DNA of 64,000 nt from Rutstroemia sp. NJR-2017a BVV2 (lineage: Eukaryota; Ascomycota; Leotiomycetes; Helotiales; Rutstroemiaceae): contig NJPS01000022.1 of the NCBI GenBank assembly GCA_002946415.1, positions 310,001 to 374,000 of the forward strand. The letters run 5' to 3'. Shown here in pieces: positions 12,601 to 24,057 of this stretch (position 1 is its first letter; each line of letters opens with the position of its first letter). The translations under genes were made by a program, and so were the position numbers. Below the pieces are notes generated by a model. That model saw only the letters and a list, made by a program, of their open reading frames with translations. It was not told where the DNA came from and ran no database searches.

Positions 12601-13482
12601 GACCGAAACGAAGATCAGCAAGGACAGTTGGATCAAGACTTACATTAGTCTTTCGGCTGCATTCAAAGGTCAGCAATCTTATGTTGAGATGCAAAGTGAG
12701 GTGGAATGGAGAGAAAGTATGAAATTCCTCAAGGTCGAGTTTCCGGTGGATGTCAGAAACACCGAAGCTTCCTACGAGACACAGTTCGGTATTGTGAAGA
12801 GACCCACTCATTACAACACTACGTAAGTTATTACTATCCCTTCTTATTGAGATACATGGCTGATTGTAATAGCTGGGACATGGCCAAGTTTGAGGTCTGC
12901 TGCCACAAGTTCGCAGATTTGTCGGAACACGGTTACGGTGTTTCTATCCTGAACGATAGCAAGTACGGTTTCGCTACTGCTGGCAATACCATGCGTCTAT
13001 CACTACTCCGTGCCCCCAAGGCTCCAGATGCGCATGCTGATATGGGCCGTCATCACATCCGATGGGCCATCCTTCCACATCAGGGAACCCTTGATTCAAC
13101 CACCGTCCGCACAGCTTTCAACTTCAACAATCCATTGAAGGTTTGCAAAGCTTCAGCAGAGATTGAGGCCAGCGCGTTCGAGAGCCCTATTAAGCTTACC
13201 GGAAACCCATCTCTCATTCTCGACACTATCAAGAGAGGTGAGGACGATGAGGATGTAAGCCGTGGAGAGTTGAAGAAGAGGAAGGGGAGGAGTGTGATCC
13301 TGAGAGTCTACGACAGTTTGGGTGGCACAAGTAAGGGTACGATTGAGACATCTCTTGATGTCAAGAGAGTCTGGAAGACCAATTTGCTGGAGGATGACGG
13401 AGAAGAGCTCAAGATTGAAAAGGGCAAGATTGATATCACATTGAAGCCATTCGAGGTTGGTACATACAGATTGCAATTGTAA
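9640..13482 (+). CDS. AMS1: Alpha-mannosidase, GH38 (vacuolar/cytosolic AMS1 type)
   Basis: Six exons: 9640-9791, 9859-10220, 10274-10724, 11089-12022, 12095-12822, 12873-13482; 1078 aa, close to the roughly 1083 aa of yeast Ams1. It hydrolyses terminal alpha-mannose during free-oligosaccharide turnover, in the cytosol and, after selective import, in the vacuole (family knowledge). The N-terminus matches the family ([30 protein letters not shown]). The GH38 catalytic domain starts near residue 287 with [12 protein letters not shown] (zinc ligands H289 or H291 and D293). The nucleophile Asp lies in WLPDTFGYS at about residue 403. Middle and C-terminal beta domains are complete (HYNTTWDMAKFE, HRWAILPH-like segment). 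No signal peptide is present, as expected for this class. Intron 3 (10725-11088, 364 nt) is far longer than the others. Confidence 0.97.
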
Positions 13483-13791
13483 GTAATTGAGGGAACTGGA
13501 GCTCTAGCAATAAATTGCAGGAGAGGGAGCTGGAACATGTAACTATCGGTTGATTCACATATTCAACGAGTATAAATAGCTTATCTACCAACAAGACAAA
13601 TTGACACCTTCCCCAGTGAGACGGGAATAGGCCGCACTATTTACAGGCTGCAGTGTACGAGCCCTGATGGTACATTTATGAGTTTGCGAAAGCGGAAAGT
13701 GTGCACGGAAGTATGTGCAATGGTACTGTTCCAATTCTCACGGGCTGAAGGCTGAAAACTGAAATCTGGAATAGCTGACTTCCCAATGGAG

Positions 13792-13819
13792 TACTTCGTA
13801 TGCTCGTACTTACGAAGTA
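13792..13819. repeat. Inverted repeat, 9-bp arms
   Basis: TACTTCGTA and its exact reverse complement TACGAAGTA are separated by a 10-nt loop. Located about 310 bp past the mannosidase stop. Confidence 0.85.
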
Positions 13820-13869
13820 TATATTTATAGTGGCACGAGCGGCCGGGTTTTATTCGGCTGAAGGTAACC

Positions 13870-13890
13870 TTACGGTACCGGGCACCGTAA
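13870..13890. repeat. Inverted repeat, 7-bp arms
   Basis: TTACGGT and ACCGTAA are separated by 7 nt, 50 bp from the inverted repeat at 13792-13819. Confidence 0.8.
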
Positions 13891-15119
13891 TCAGCTATTT
13901 ATCACTTATCACTTAAGGTTATCACCATCAGCCTTACAGAACAAATAAGTCGAAATAACACAAGTTACACCAGAACACAACCTTAACCCTTAACTTAATT
14001 GTTGTCTTTTCTTTTGTGGCACCAAAACAGGATTCGGGTGACACTGTGGCACTGTGATACATCAACATGGCACGATCGAGAAATTGCTTTTCTTCCTTCT
14101 TTCATTCTCATTCTCATTCCCATTCTCTTTCCCGTTCTCGTGATGACCGTCGCGATGGTAGCGCTGACAGTGCTGATGGCGAAAAGAAGGGACAATCTGA
14201 ATCTGGTAAGTGTGCCTTCTCCTATGTCCGCGCCCGCGCCCGCGTCCGAAGAGACGCAAGAACGCACACGGAGAACGCCCCGAAAAGGGAGCCGTCGTGG
14301 TGACCATATTTCGATATCGGACAGACGCCCATAAGTTAACCTGATGGGTCTGACCCGCCCGTCCGTCAATCCTTCGAAGAATTCTCTTCCTGGGCTTATT
14401 CATCTCACCCCACTCTAAAACAAGAGTCCCAACTCCCCTTCCAACTTCCAACCTGACATGCGCGCGACGGCAAAAAAGTGATTCTTCTCCATCCATCTAC
14501 TTCCAACCGCGCGATTGCACATCCTCACACGGCAATTGGACGAGTTTCACGCACCGGGGTGCGAAGGGGTATGCGCGGCACGGACAGAGTTTTCCTCTTA
14601 TCCTGCAGATCTCCGAAGAACGAATCACTGGCCGGGACGAACATGTAGCCCCTGAATAGGCAAACAGCCATGTCAACCAACATGGTGGCTTTGAAGGATT
14701 TTAATAGGGCACGGCTGACTGAGGGTTGTTTCAACCTTCCCCCACCCTGCCCTGTCCCCCATCACCAAACAAACTTACTGCAGGATGCAGGTACTTCTCC
14801 TTAGCACCATGGGAGACATTTACTGTAGTACCGTCCTGTAGTACCCACGTAAATTTTGGGGGAAATTTGATCAAAATGGCTGCCAGCTGCGCCAGTGAAG
14901 GAAGTCTCTTCAAATCTTCTATTTCCTCCTTCCTTCAACTTACTCTTCAGTAGTATCAGTACAGTGTCTATGTAGCAGCCTGGTGCCGTCTTTAGATATA
15001 TGTAACTGTTGCCTGTCACTCCTTTGAACATTTACTTTCATTCAGCAATACACATTCCTTTTATCCATTTTCTTCTTCTTATCCAGGAACTGGGCTTTTT
15101 CCGCTTCATTTCGAGCACA

Positions 15120-16540
15120 ATGCGTTTTTCACTCCTTCTTTTGGCGTCGACACTGACAGCGTCTGTGGTTTCAGCTCAGAAATATGTCTTTGCCCATGTA
15201 GTGGTATGTTAAGCGCATCGTTGCCCTGTCTAATCGCAATACTAACATGGACAGGTCGGCAACACTGCAGCTCATACGGTGGATAACTGGAAAACTGACA
15301 TCAAGACCGCCCAAACCGCTGGCATTGATGCTTTTGCTCTCAATATCGCTACAGGAGACAGCAACATCCCTACACAGGTTGAAAATGCTTTCCAAGCTGC
15401 TACAGCTTTGGGAAGTAGTTTTAAGTTGTTCTTCTCCTTCGATTATCTTGGTGGAAGTGGGCCATGGCCTGCCACTGGTCAACCATCTGTAGCATCTTAC
15501 CTTAACCAATACGGTGTCAGCCCCGCGTACTTCAAATATAATGGTCAAATCTTCGCCTCTACTTTTGAGGGTGTCTTGAATACACTCGATTGGGCGCCAG
15601 GTGGACCTATTCGAAGCGCTGTTCAGAGCACCGCTGGTTCCATTTACTTTGTTCCCGACTACGAAAGTCTTGGTCCTCTTGGCTTCGCTACACAGCTTAA
15701 CAATGTTCAAGGTGCTTTCAGTTGGAATATGTGGCCAGCTGGACCAACCAACATGACCACTGTTGAGGACATCGCATGGCAGAAGGTGCTGGGAAGCAAA
15801 TCCTACATGATGGGCATCTCACCTTGGTTCTTCCACAGTGACGCAAATCCAATCGCTTGGATGTGGAGAGGTGATGATCTGTGGGCCAACCGCTGGCAAC
15901 AAATTATTCAGGTTCAACCTCAATTTGTTCAGTAAGTCCTGTTAACTTCCAATTATATGCTGGATAACAAACTAACACAACATCTAGGATCGTCACATGG
16001 AACGATTGGGGTGAGTCCTCATACATCGGACCTCTCGTCTCCCCGGAAGAAGTCCCAGAAGCATCTCTCAAATACGTTCAAAACATGCCTCACGAGAACC
16101 TTCTGAACTTCCTTCCCTACTACATCGCCCAATACAAAGGTCAAAACACGAGCCTCACCACTGACTCCATGCAATACTGGTACCGCACCACACCCGCAGC
16201 AAACGGCGCTACCGGTGGTGTTCTTGGAAACAACCCCAACCAGGGCCAAGTAGTACACAGCCCTAACACGATCTGCCAAGACAAAGTCTTCTTCAGCGCA
16301 CTCTTGACTTCGCCGGCCGACGTTACAGTGCAAATCGGAAGCGGTGATGTGAAGTCTTTCCCCGGAACTACGGGCTTGAATCATTTCTCTTCATCTTTCG
16401 GTGGCCAGACGGGAAATGTAACATTCAGCGTAGTGAGGAATGGGAAGACAGTGAAGAGCGAGTCTGGGACAGCGATCACCTCGTCAAGTTCGCTTGCAGG
16501 TGGCGTTACGAATTACAATGCTTGGGTTGGTGGGTTCTAG
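15120..16540 (+). CDS. Secreted alpha-1,3-glucanase (mutanase), GH71
   Basis: Three exons, 15120-15203, 15255-15931 and 15988-16540; 437 aa. Residues 1-19 are a signal peptide (MRFSLLLLASTLTASVVSA), so the enzyme is secreted. GH71 enzymes cleave alpha-1,3-glucan of fungal cell walls during growth, autolysis or mycoparasitism (family knowledge). Family marks visible: KYVFAHVVVGN at the mature N-terminus, the AGIDAFALNIA strand, FKLFFSFDY, an ASTFEG turn, IYFVPDYES, SWNMWP and IVTWNDWGESSYIGP. A small beta domain follows from about residue 340 (VTVQIGSGDVKSF). The protein is a bare catalytic module plus this domain; I see no carbohydrate-binding module such as CBM24. Confidence 0.95.
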
Positions 16541-18264
16541 ATGGGGTATTTGGGTGTTCGAGAGAGGAGCTTTATGACATTTCTTTCATCTTTTTATTTT
16601 TTCGATTCTTGCAATGATGGCTAGGCCAATTTACAACATTTTAGGGTTATTAGAGGGTTAGGATAGGATAGAAGGAAATTGGTTCCGCAGGGGAACTCAA
16701 TAACGGACATGTATGATCATTATCTTCGATTCTCAAAAAAGCGCAGCGGAAAGTACCTTTCGTCCTCGAAGGACAGAGAGAACGCATTCGGTCTCGCATC
16801 ATCAACATTCAGACCAGGCTCTCGATTGGATACTTTGTTTTATTATTAAATTTCTACTATTCTTGTACATACAGCATTTACATACCACACACAACCTCAT
16901 CGCTTGCATGAGTATTTCCAATATAGTCTTGTCTTGCAGACACAAAATTTTATCCGATTATCCACGCGTGATACTTCCTATTCTGGAATCGATCAGTGTT
17001 GCATTCGCAAGAAAACCAACCTGACTGCGCTGTACTTTTACCAACTCGCTAGATCCGATCTGATCCTCTACGTCTCAATATCCTCCTCCTCCCCTCTCAA
17101 TCCCACCTCGCTTCCGTCATCGCCATGTGCGTGCTTTATCTAGAATCCCATCTTATCTCATCTCACACAATCATGTACGGAATGAGAACTTAAGATTTGT
17201 GGGTGATCATACAGTACCGCCCCCAAACTATATGTACTTGCTTACACAGCCACCATTCTAGATATCGAATAGGAAGTCGATTACTCACACATCCTTCGGG
17301 ACCTGTTTCTCGCTTCTGTAACCCCATTTCGGCCGTTTCGCCGTGCAGAGCCGTGTTCTTGTATCCTGCGTGCGGATTATTCATCGCTTCGTGGGATGGA
17401 TGGTACGATGCGACGGTGGGTGTTAATAAGCTGGTGATGGATTGGAATGAATTGGTATGTTCTGGACTTGGAGCTCCTTTCAAGTGGGATTTGGCTGGGG
17501 GTTTCTGGATGGATTGAAGTCAATGCTGGGGGATTGAGATGAATGTATAGGAGCCATTGTGTGGGTGGATTGAAACGCATGGCTGCTGAATCATGTCATC
17601 CGAATCCTCACATACCTTTCAGAAACAACCAAGACACCAACTTGTGGAGGGCCTAATTTCAAGCAATATCATGCTACTTCGAGCATGATACTCGCAGACC
17701 ATCTCAGTCTCAATCTCGCTTCCGCGGCTGTGGGAAGGCTGGGCTCACTCGATTGAGCACACCCTATGCCATTGCTGTTCTCGTTTGCGAGTACGAATTG
17801 CTGCGGAGGAGATGGATTGTTGGTGCCATCGTTGGATATGATCTGGTCTCACGTGTAATATAAAGTAGTGTCAGGAAGGAATCTGCACTCGAGATTGCCC
17901 CGGAAAACGGTGGAGTCCAAAGACCTCGTGCGGTTTGGGACTATATCACGACTGGAAATAATGATACTACCCGGGACAATGGTACAGAGCAGTTCGGACA
18001 GGAGCAACGACCAAAGTGCTGGAAGTACTTCAGACAGTGGCACGTTATCGGCCAAACGTGGAGACTTCCACGTTTGGTTCGAGTTTTCATGATGTAATGA
18101 TCTCACAACAGACCAAATAGCTTCTCTAACATGTGCTAGAAAGAGTCATCCAAGTAAGTTGCTATTCTAGATTATCTTCTCAGACCAGTAACACAAGACA
18201 ATAATCCCTATATCATTACATATCCTCCCCCTTAGCTCATCACATTACCTATCCTCCTCTCCCC
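16541..18264. other. Convergent intergenic region
   Basis: About 1.7 kb between the 3' ends of the GH71 and carbonic anhydrase genes. Several short frames exist (16713-17517, 17849-18106) without domains or codon pattern. The one notable structure is an 11-bp hairpin at 18052-18077. Confidence 0.5.
18052..18077. repeat. Perfect 11-bp hairpin
   Basis: CCAAACGTGGA and its exact reverse complement TCCACGTTTGG are separated by the tetranucleotide GACT. It lies about 190 bp beyond the carbonic anhydrase stop codon (gene on the minus strand). It could be in that transcript's 3' UTR or beyond it. Confidence 0.85.
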
Positions 18265-18837
18265 TCACAATACCTTCCTCACACCCCCCGTCTTAACATC
18301 ATACACCCACCCCGTAATAATCACCTCATCCTTAATCAACGCACTACTCTTCAAATACGCAACATCATCCTTGACCGCAGCATCCACATCCTCAAACGGC
18401 ATCAAATCATGCCCAATCGTCGTCTCCAACTCTAGCAACGCTTTGGCCCCCAGATTCGTCGCTACCATCTTCATCGCCTCGGTGTTGGTCACTGTCGAGA
18501 GCCCGCAGTTGGTGTGCTTGATGACGAGGATCTCTTTGGTTTCGAGAACGAGCGTTGAGACTAGTAGAGATCGAAGCCCGTCTTTTACATTACCGCCCCC
18601 GTTGCGGATTATGTGCGCGTCGCCGAGGTTGATGCCGAAGGCGGCGAAGGGGTTGATGCGTGCATCCATGCAGGTGACTTGGGTGGGTTAGTTTAGGGGG
18701 TCTTGGGGGACAAGGAGCTGCGTACTGATTGCATAGTGCTTGGCGGGTGGTAGGGGAAGGTCGCTCTTGGTGAAGTCTTTCGCGTAGGCTTCGTTCGCCT
18801 TGAGGATGTGCTCTTGGATAGGGCTTAAGTCACTCAT
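18265..18837 (-). CDS. Beta-carbonic anhydrase, small form
   Basis: Two exons, 18837-18726 and 18677-18265, separated by a 48-nt intron; 174 aa. It interconverts CO2 and bicarbonate. The zinc site is visible: C40 and D42 in TCMDAR, then H92 and C95 in KHTNCG. The core strand before it (HYAIITC) and the IRNGGG loop also match the family. The splice is fixed by these residues: A at the exon 1 end joins TC to make the Ile before Thr-Cys-Met-Asp. The length fits the short single-domain fungal forms rather than the roughly 220-280 aa Nce103 type. There is no targeting peptide, so a cytosolic site is likely. It is divergent from the Nudix gene. Confidence 0.95.
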
Positions 18838-19353
18838 ATTGTAGGTCTTCTGGGTGTGTGATTTTCTGAAGTATTATAGTTCAATGAAGTGAGCTTTATG
18901 CTATGCTTTTAATCAGTGTATTTCAGATTCCTGGATAGCAAAAGCGACGTTCTGGTCTTTATATACGAATGCGCGTGTCGCAAAGTCCATTCTCATACTG
19001 CAAATAGAGAACGTCATCGGGATCTGTTTGCAGATCTCTTCGAATAACCATTACATATGCAGATGCTCCCTACCAATTAGAACTTATTGGTAATGACATT
19101 TCGTCCATTTCATGACATGACACCATGCGAGGCGTTGATTGGTGCTTGTTCTGCTTTTGCTGTGGTAGAACGGCGCGGGGAGAGGAGAGAGACGGATGAC
19201 TTAATGGAGGAGTTCTTTAATGTTATGCACTCTCTGCATAAACCGCTTAATTATGCTTAAATTGTGCATTACCCCACACCCCACCATAACTTCATGTCGG
19301 CTATTCTTTGGATACATCCATCAGACATTCGGAGATCATCCTCCTTTCCGAAC
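18838..19353. promoter_or_regulatory. Divergent promoter region with short palindrome
   Basis: 516 bp between carbonic anhydrase and the Nudix gene. It includes TTATGCA / TGCATAA at 19223-19241, inverted around 5 nt, and an AT-rich end. No gene is seen. An in-frame ATG at 19294 could extend the Nudix protein. Confidence 0.4.
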
Positions 19354-20692
19354 ATGAACACAGAAATCCAACCCGAGGATTCATCTGTTGAAATCTCGGA
19401 TTCACATTCGGTCAATGAAGCTCATGAAATAGCAGAGCTCCAACAAAGCATTCTCGAAGCCCAATACTTCGATGCGAGCAGCATGGCACCTCTAAGTGCA
19501 GCCTCGGTTGTAAGCATACCACAACCCAAGCCGTAAACACGGGATTTCACAGTCACAAATTCTGATATTCACAATACTCAAAGGCTGCTCTGACTAGACT
19601 CCGAGCATACAAACCCCCTCCATTCGACTCCGTATGGAATCGGCTTCCTCTAAGCAGAAGAGCCGCCGTTCTCGTCCTCCTCTTCGCCGATCGCAAAGGC
19701 GACCTCAGAGTTGTGGTCACGATGCGAGCGAATACACTCCGGAACTTCTCCGGTGAGTATCCCCCAATGATCCGATGCTCAAAACCCCCCTCAAAAAGTA
19801 ACCAGGACACGCCGCGTTTCCCGGCGGCAAAGCCGACACCCTCGAGGAAACACCCTTTGAAATCGCTCGCCGCGAGGCCTCGGAAGAAATCGGTCTTCCC
19901 CGGGATGATTCCAAGATCCCGGCCCCGTTCAAAATTGAGCATCTCTGTCAGCTCCCCTTCAGTCTCGCTCGCACCGCACTTGCCGTGCGTCCCTGCGTTG
20001 CTTTCCTGCACGCCAACAAGACGACCACAGCCAGCGGGCGAGCAGCAAGTGTCGAAGAGGACATGATGCCACGGCTTGATGCGCGAGAAGTGGCTGCGGT
20101 GTTCTCGGCGCCGTTTCACAACTTCCTGAAGATGGACGACGAGGTAAGGAAGGAAGATGAAGGGAGGTTGCCGGGTAAGAAAAGTGATTGGTATAAAGGG
20201 GCTTGGCTGCAGTGGCTGGAGACGAGTTGGCGGATGCATAATTTCTATGTGCCGATTACGAACCAGAAGGTTTCGAAGCCGAAGGTTAGGGAGGGGGGTC
20301 AGGCGGCTATTGCGGAGAGCTTGGAGGAGGAAGAGGAGGCGGGATTAACGAGATATAAGATTTGGGGAATGACAGCTAGGATGTTGGTTGGTGGGTTCAA
20401 TCGATCATATCTTTCTGTTGGGTGTGGGTTGCTGACATTAAGCAGACGCGGCTAGGATTGCTTATGGGGAAGAGCCCGAATTTGAGGTAAATTTCTTCAT
20501 GCTTTTGCATTATCATTTTGGCTGACGTGAATACAGCACAACACTCATGTTGGGGACGAGGACCTGATCGCGAAGTTGCAAGAAATGGGACTTCTTGAGG
20601 AAAAGGTGCCCGGGAAGAAAGATTTATCAGATGAAGATATCAACACTGCAAGAGTCAAGTTGAAGGACGGGAAGTTCGGAGGAAAAATATAG
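19354..20692 (+). CDS. PCD1: Nudix hydrolase, coenzyme A diphosphatase type (PCD1-like)
   Basis: Five exons: 19354-19509, 19584-19752, 19806-20390, 20446-20486, 20537-20692; 368 aa. PCD1-type enzymes cleave CoA or oxidised CoA diphosphates, in yeast in peroxisomes (family knowledge). Key sequence: RLRAYKPPPFDS, PLSRRAAVLVLLFADRKGDLR, FSGHAAFPGGKAD, then the Nudix box about residues 116-139 with REASEEIGL. The box has one residue more than the classic spacing, as in the NudL/PCD1 subgroup. The C-terminal part keeps WGMTARMLVDAARIAYG. The first exon is least certain: the start could be 19483 (MAPLSAASV), which matches the usual N-terminus, while 19354 adds 43 mostly acidic residues. No clear C-terminal peroxisomal signal (ends GGKI). 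Confidence 0.9.
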
Positions 20693-20985
20693 AGAAGACG
20701 TAACAAACAAGATGGTTATAGAGGTCTTTGATATCTGGAAAGATTTATACAACAAGATTTCTAGAAGCTGTGGTCTATGTTAATATTTCAATGAACAAAT
20801 ATTACACTCACATCAAACACAGTGACTTGAACGAGTAATATGCGAGTATACACTATCGTTTGCATTGAGCTGCATGACAGTCTCGTGATACCACAAGCTC
20901 TTCATAGCTGAACTCCAAGGTATATCAAAAAGCCTTCCATTCCACCACCCATTTTATCCCCGCACAATAATAGTATTCAGTTCAT
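20693..20985. other. Convergent intergenic region
   Basis: 293 bp between the Nudix and NOP14 stop codons; 3' UTR sequence only, nothing notable. Confidence 0.5.
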
Positions 20986-23814
20986 CTATTTCTTCCCCTT
21001 CTTTCTCCACTCCTTCTCCCTCTCATAAGCCTTCGCCTCCTTACCCTCCTCACCCTGAATCTCCGCAATAAGTCTCTTCATCTTCTTCTCATGCGCAGCA
21101 TCTTTCTCCTTCTTCTGCCTCAAGCTCTCCCTAGCAATGAAGTTCGAATCCTTCCGCAACTCACGCATAGCACCCTTCCTCTCCTTCTTATGCTCAGCGC
21201 GTAATTTAGCAGCCTCAGCACGTTCGCGATCAGGGTCATAGTGTTTGTCTGGATTGAATGAGTCTTCGAATTTAGGTATAGAAGTTTTAATAGCGAGAGG
21301 TCGATGATGATGGAGTTCCAGTGGTCGGCGAGCGAGATGGGCAAGTTTTAGCATCCTTTCAAGTTTGTCGGATGTTTTACGAACTGCTTCCTAAAGTAAC
21401 TGTTAGTAGAGCTTTAGAAATGGTGCTGATGAGACTTACTTGGCTACTCTTCGGGATTTTAGACCTGCAGGCCTTTCCTCCCAAATGTTTAAGAATTGTC
21501 AAAGCAGGTCCGAAAATCTCAGTGAAAGCCGATTTACCAGTCCAAAGATCAGCACTCGCATCCAAGAGCTTGATATTTGTTTCTAACAACGCAATCTTCA
21601 AACTATTTTCGTCGTTCTCTGGCAGATCTTGAAGCACACAGTCATAGAAGCCGATATCTCGCGCCAATACTGACGCGTCTTCTGTCCGTACTGATGTTTT
21701 TGGCTCATGGTACGGGAAGCTACCGGGCATCTTGGATAGTTTGATAGGTGCCAAAGCGCAGAGTGTATTTTCAATGAAGTTTCCTACTTCAGGAACGTAT
21801 CGTTTCGATAGCCGCTGGTACTGTAAGCATAAAGTGCAAAGGTACGCTCCAAGGGTGTAATCAGACAATGTCTGCGGAATTTTCTGGCCAAGGTAACGAC
21901 CCATGGTCAAGATAGCTGGTGTGACTACTTGATGGAAATGATCTGAGGTTGGAAAGACGTTCCCAATTGCAGTGAGAATTACAAGATCACCGCTCGTAAG
22001 AGACAGAGCTCGAGACTGGTTGATCTCTTCAAGCTGCCCTCGGAAAGCGTTGGCGATCTCAAGGGGGAACATTTTCGCAAGGGAATGGATGTGGCGAATA
22101 ATGTTCTCTAGGACATTAAAGGGAGGTCGTGAAGGTTGATTCGCCAGATAGGAGATATGTGAAACCAATGCCACCGCAAAATTTCCTAACTTACCCTTAT
22201 TGTCGGCGTTGAGTTTTGGATGATATAGGGCTCTGATACGCTGTACGACTGTGGGTAGGTCCAATACTGCAATTCCTTTGGTGATTTCGAGGAGCTCTTC
22301 GTGCGATTCTGGACATGCAAATGTATAGGCAAGGTTGCCATTAACTCCATTCCGGGCAGGTAGTTCCACTTCAGGGAGAGGGGCATTAGCGCCAGTTAAA
22401 AACTCTGGCCTCTTAGCTTCTTCTTCTGTGAGAAGCCCTCCAAGGAACTCATCATCCTCATCGTCGGCTTCCTCTTCTTCCCCTGCAGATGATTCGTCGT
22501 CTGACGGATCCAAATCAGATCCACTTGCAACCAATTCATCATCTATGACGAAGTCATCTTCATCGTCGGCACCTAATTCCGCCGCACTTGGGCGGATCTT
22601 GATTCCAGAGCCGAGCCCAAAATCTTCCTCTTCATCCTCCATCACATCATCATCGCCACCAGCTGGCCTGTCGTTATCTTCATTGTCACTGTCTTCTGCC
22701 ATGCCCTCCATGCGACGCAGTCGTTTTTCCTCCAACTCTCTTAATCTTCTTGATTCTTGCTCGATCTTTTCGTCTTCAGTCTTCGATCGCTCCGTGGGCT
22801 GTGACCGTTTGTCTTGTGCCATCTGTCTCATCCGTACATCATATTCCTTTTCCAACTTCTTCCTATCGCCTCCACTTAACAATGCTGCCCGCTCAGGATT
22901 CATACCAGCAATGTCCAAAGTTTCGGGGGCCGGTTTAGGTGCTACTCCGCGGAGCAACTCATGAAGATTTGGCAATTCTTTATCCAATTCTTCTCTTAGG
23001 TCCTCATCTTCATCCTTTGCGGCTTGACGCTCGTATTTGTAAAGTTTAGATTTAGCAATGACCTCCTTCATCACTTCCTGTTTCGACTTTTTTCTTTCGG
23101 GTAAATTCTCGCCTTCCTCATCCCCTTCCGAGCCTTCGGAGCCTGATAGTCGTCGCCGTTTTCGAGCTTGCCGCTCCTCGTCGGACTGATGATCTTCGGC
23201 ATCAGACAACTCAATTTCTTCATCCTCGAAGTCATCCCGAATTGCAGGGCCGTTCAACGATAGAGATTGTCCCATGTGAGTAAGTTCGCCAGGCATATCA
23301 TCGTCTTCAAGGTCGAAGACCGAGTTGTTTTTGTGGCCTCTCTGCTTCTCTTGGGTGAATCGTTCGAGCATCTTATCCTCGGGAGCCATCGAGGGATCAT
23401 TTTCACCGAATCGTTTGTCTATTATTCCACCAACTCGATTTCTGCTTTGCATCTCAACAAGTAGGGTTTTCCGTCGCTGAAAGATCATTAGCAGGCATTG
23501 ATTACCACAATTGCGCAACGTACATTCTCTTCTCCTAGACCTTTAGCAACGCCCGGCCTTTTAATACCCTTCGAAATCCTGCCACTGAGTGTCTTATTAC
23601 TGGTCACCTCGAACTTCGGAGCTTTGGAGGTTTTGATTTCGAATGGGTTGAATTGCTCTCGAATACCATTAAGTGCCACACTTCTTCGAATCTTTTTTTC
23701 TTTGTTGGCGCCACTTTGTGCATTTTGCTTCTTCTGCTTCTTCGATTGTTGAGGCCCAACAATCCCCTGCTCTCGAAGAGAGGCCTTTAACCGTTTGAGC
23801 TGCGACGGCGGCAT
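20986..23814 (-). CDS. NOP14: Nucleolar protein 14 (small-subunit processome)
   Basis: Three exons, 23814-23524, 23476-21440 and 21390-20986; 910 aa. Nop14 works in the 90S pre-ribosome with Emg1 and Noc4 for 18S rRNA processing and 40S assembly (family knowledge). The N-terminus is basic (QLKRLKASLREQG, KKQKKQNAQSG) and contains the family block ALNGIREQFNPFE. Exon 2 holds GGIIDKRFGENDP and EDKMLERFTQEKQ, several long acidic Asp/Glu tracts (roughly residues 195-460), then the all-helical conserved region. The C-terminus contains the typical FEDSFNPDKHYDPDRERAE, KKERKGAMRELRKD, FIARE and a lysine-rich tail. Both introns are about 50 nt with GTACGT and GTAAGT donors. The start lies 243 bp from the divergent gene at 24058. 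Confidence 0.97.
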
Positions 23815-24021
23815 CGTGGTGATTGCTCAATTGGAGTTGCTCTACCAATTTCCTTAATCAGTCGTCGCAAAGTCTCTTCGTAACTTTTTTTGATCGCTAA
23901 GCTTATCGCACCCGCTTTGCCCAAATAAGCAATACTGCCAGTCAATCACCGCCCGATAAGCTCAAAGCTCCGTCCCTCGACCCTCAATGTTCAAAGCAGG
24001 AACCGTGTTGACCTAACACAC

Positions 24022-24045
24022 TCTATGCGGTGATCTATGCGGTGA
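24022..24045 (+). promoter_or_regulatory. Two tandem two-codon uORFs (Met-Arg-stop)
   Basis: The 12-mer TCTATGCGGTGA occurs twice head to tail. Each copy holds ATG CGG TGA, so the presumed leader carries two identical minimal uORFs, 24025-24033 and 24037-24045. The second stop lies 12 nt before the main ATG at 24058. Whether transcription starts upstream of 24022 is not visible. Confidence 0.6.
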
Positions 24046-24057
24046 CAACTATCTATC

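Larger units (their letters stand above)
13483..15119. other. Intergenic region with hairpins and simple repeats
   Basis: About 1.6 kb. It contains two inverted repeats (13792-13819 and 13870-13890), a CATTCT-like hexamer tract (about 14100-14150), and a CGCGCC-type tract (about 14228-14247). A short frame starting at 14067 (His/Ser-rich, with a plausible GTAAGT donor at about 14207) could be a first exon, but nothing downstream supports it. The last 300 bp are the presumed promoter of the GH71 gene. Confidence 0.5.

Noticed and set aside
13995..14496. Overlapping minus-strand frames of 124 and 144 aa
   Set aside because: They derive from simple repeats (CATTCT-like and CGCGCC tracts) and have no protein-like pattern.
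19553..20239. 228-aa minus-strand frame opposite the Nudix gene
   Set aside because: Antisense shadow; the plus strand carries the Nudix box and matching splice sites.
22335..22964. 209-aa Ser-rich frame opposite NOP14
   Set aside because: It is the antisense reading of the acidic Asp/Glu tracts of NOP14.
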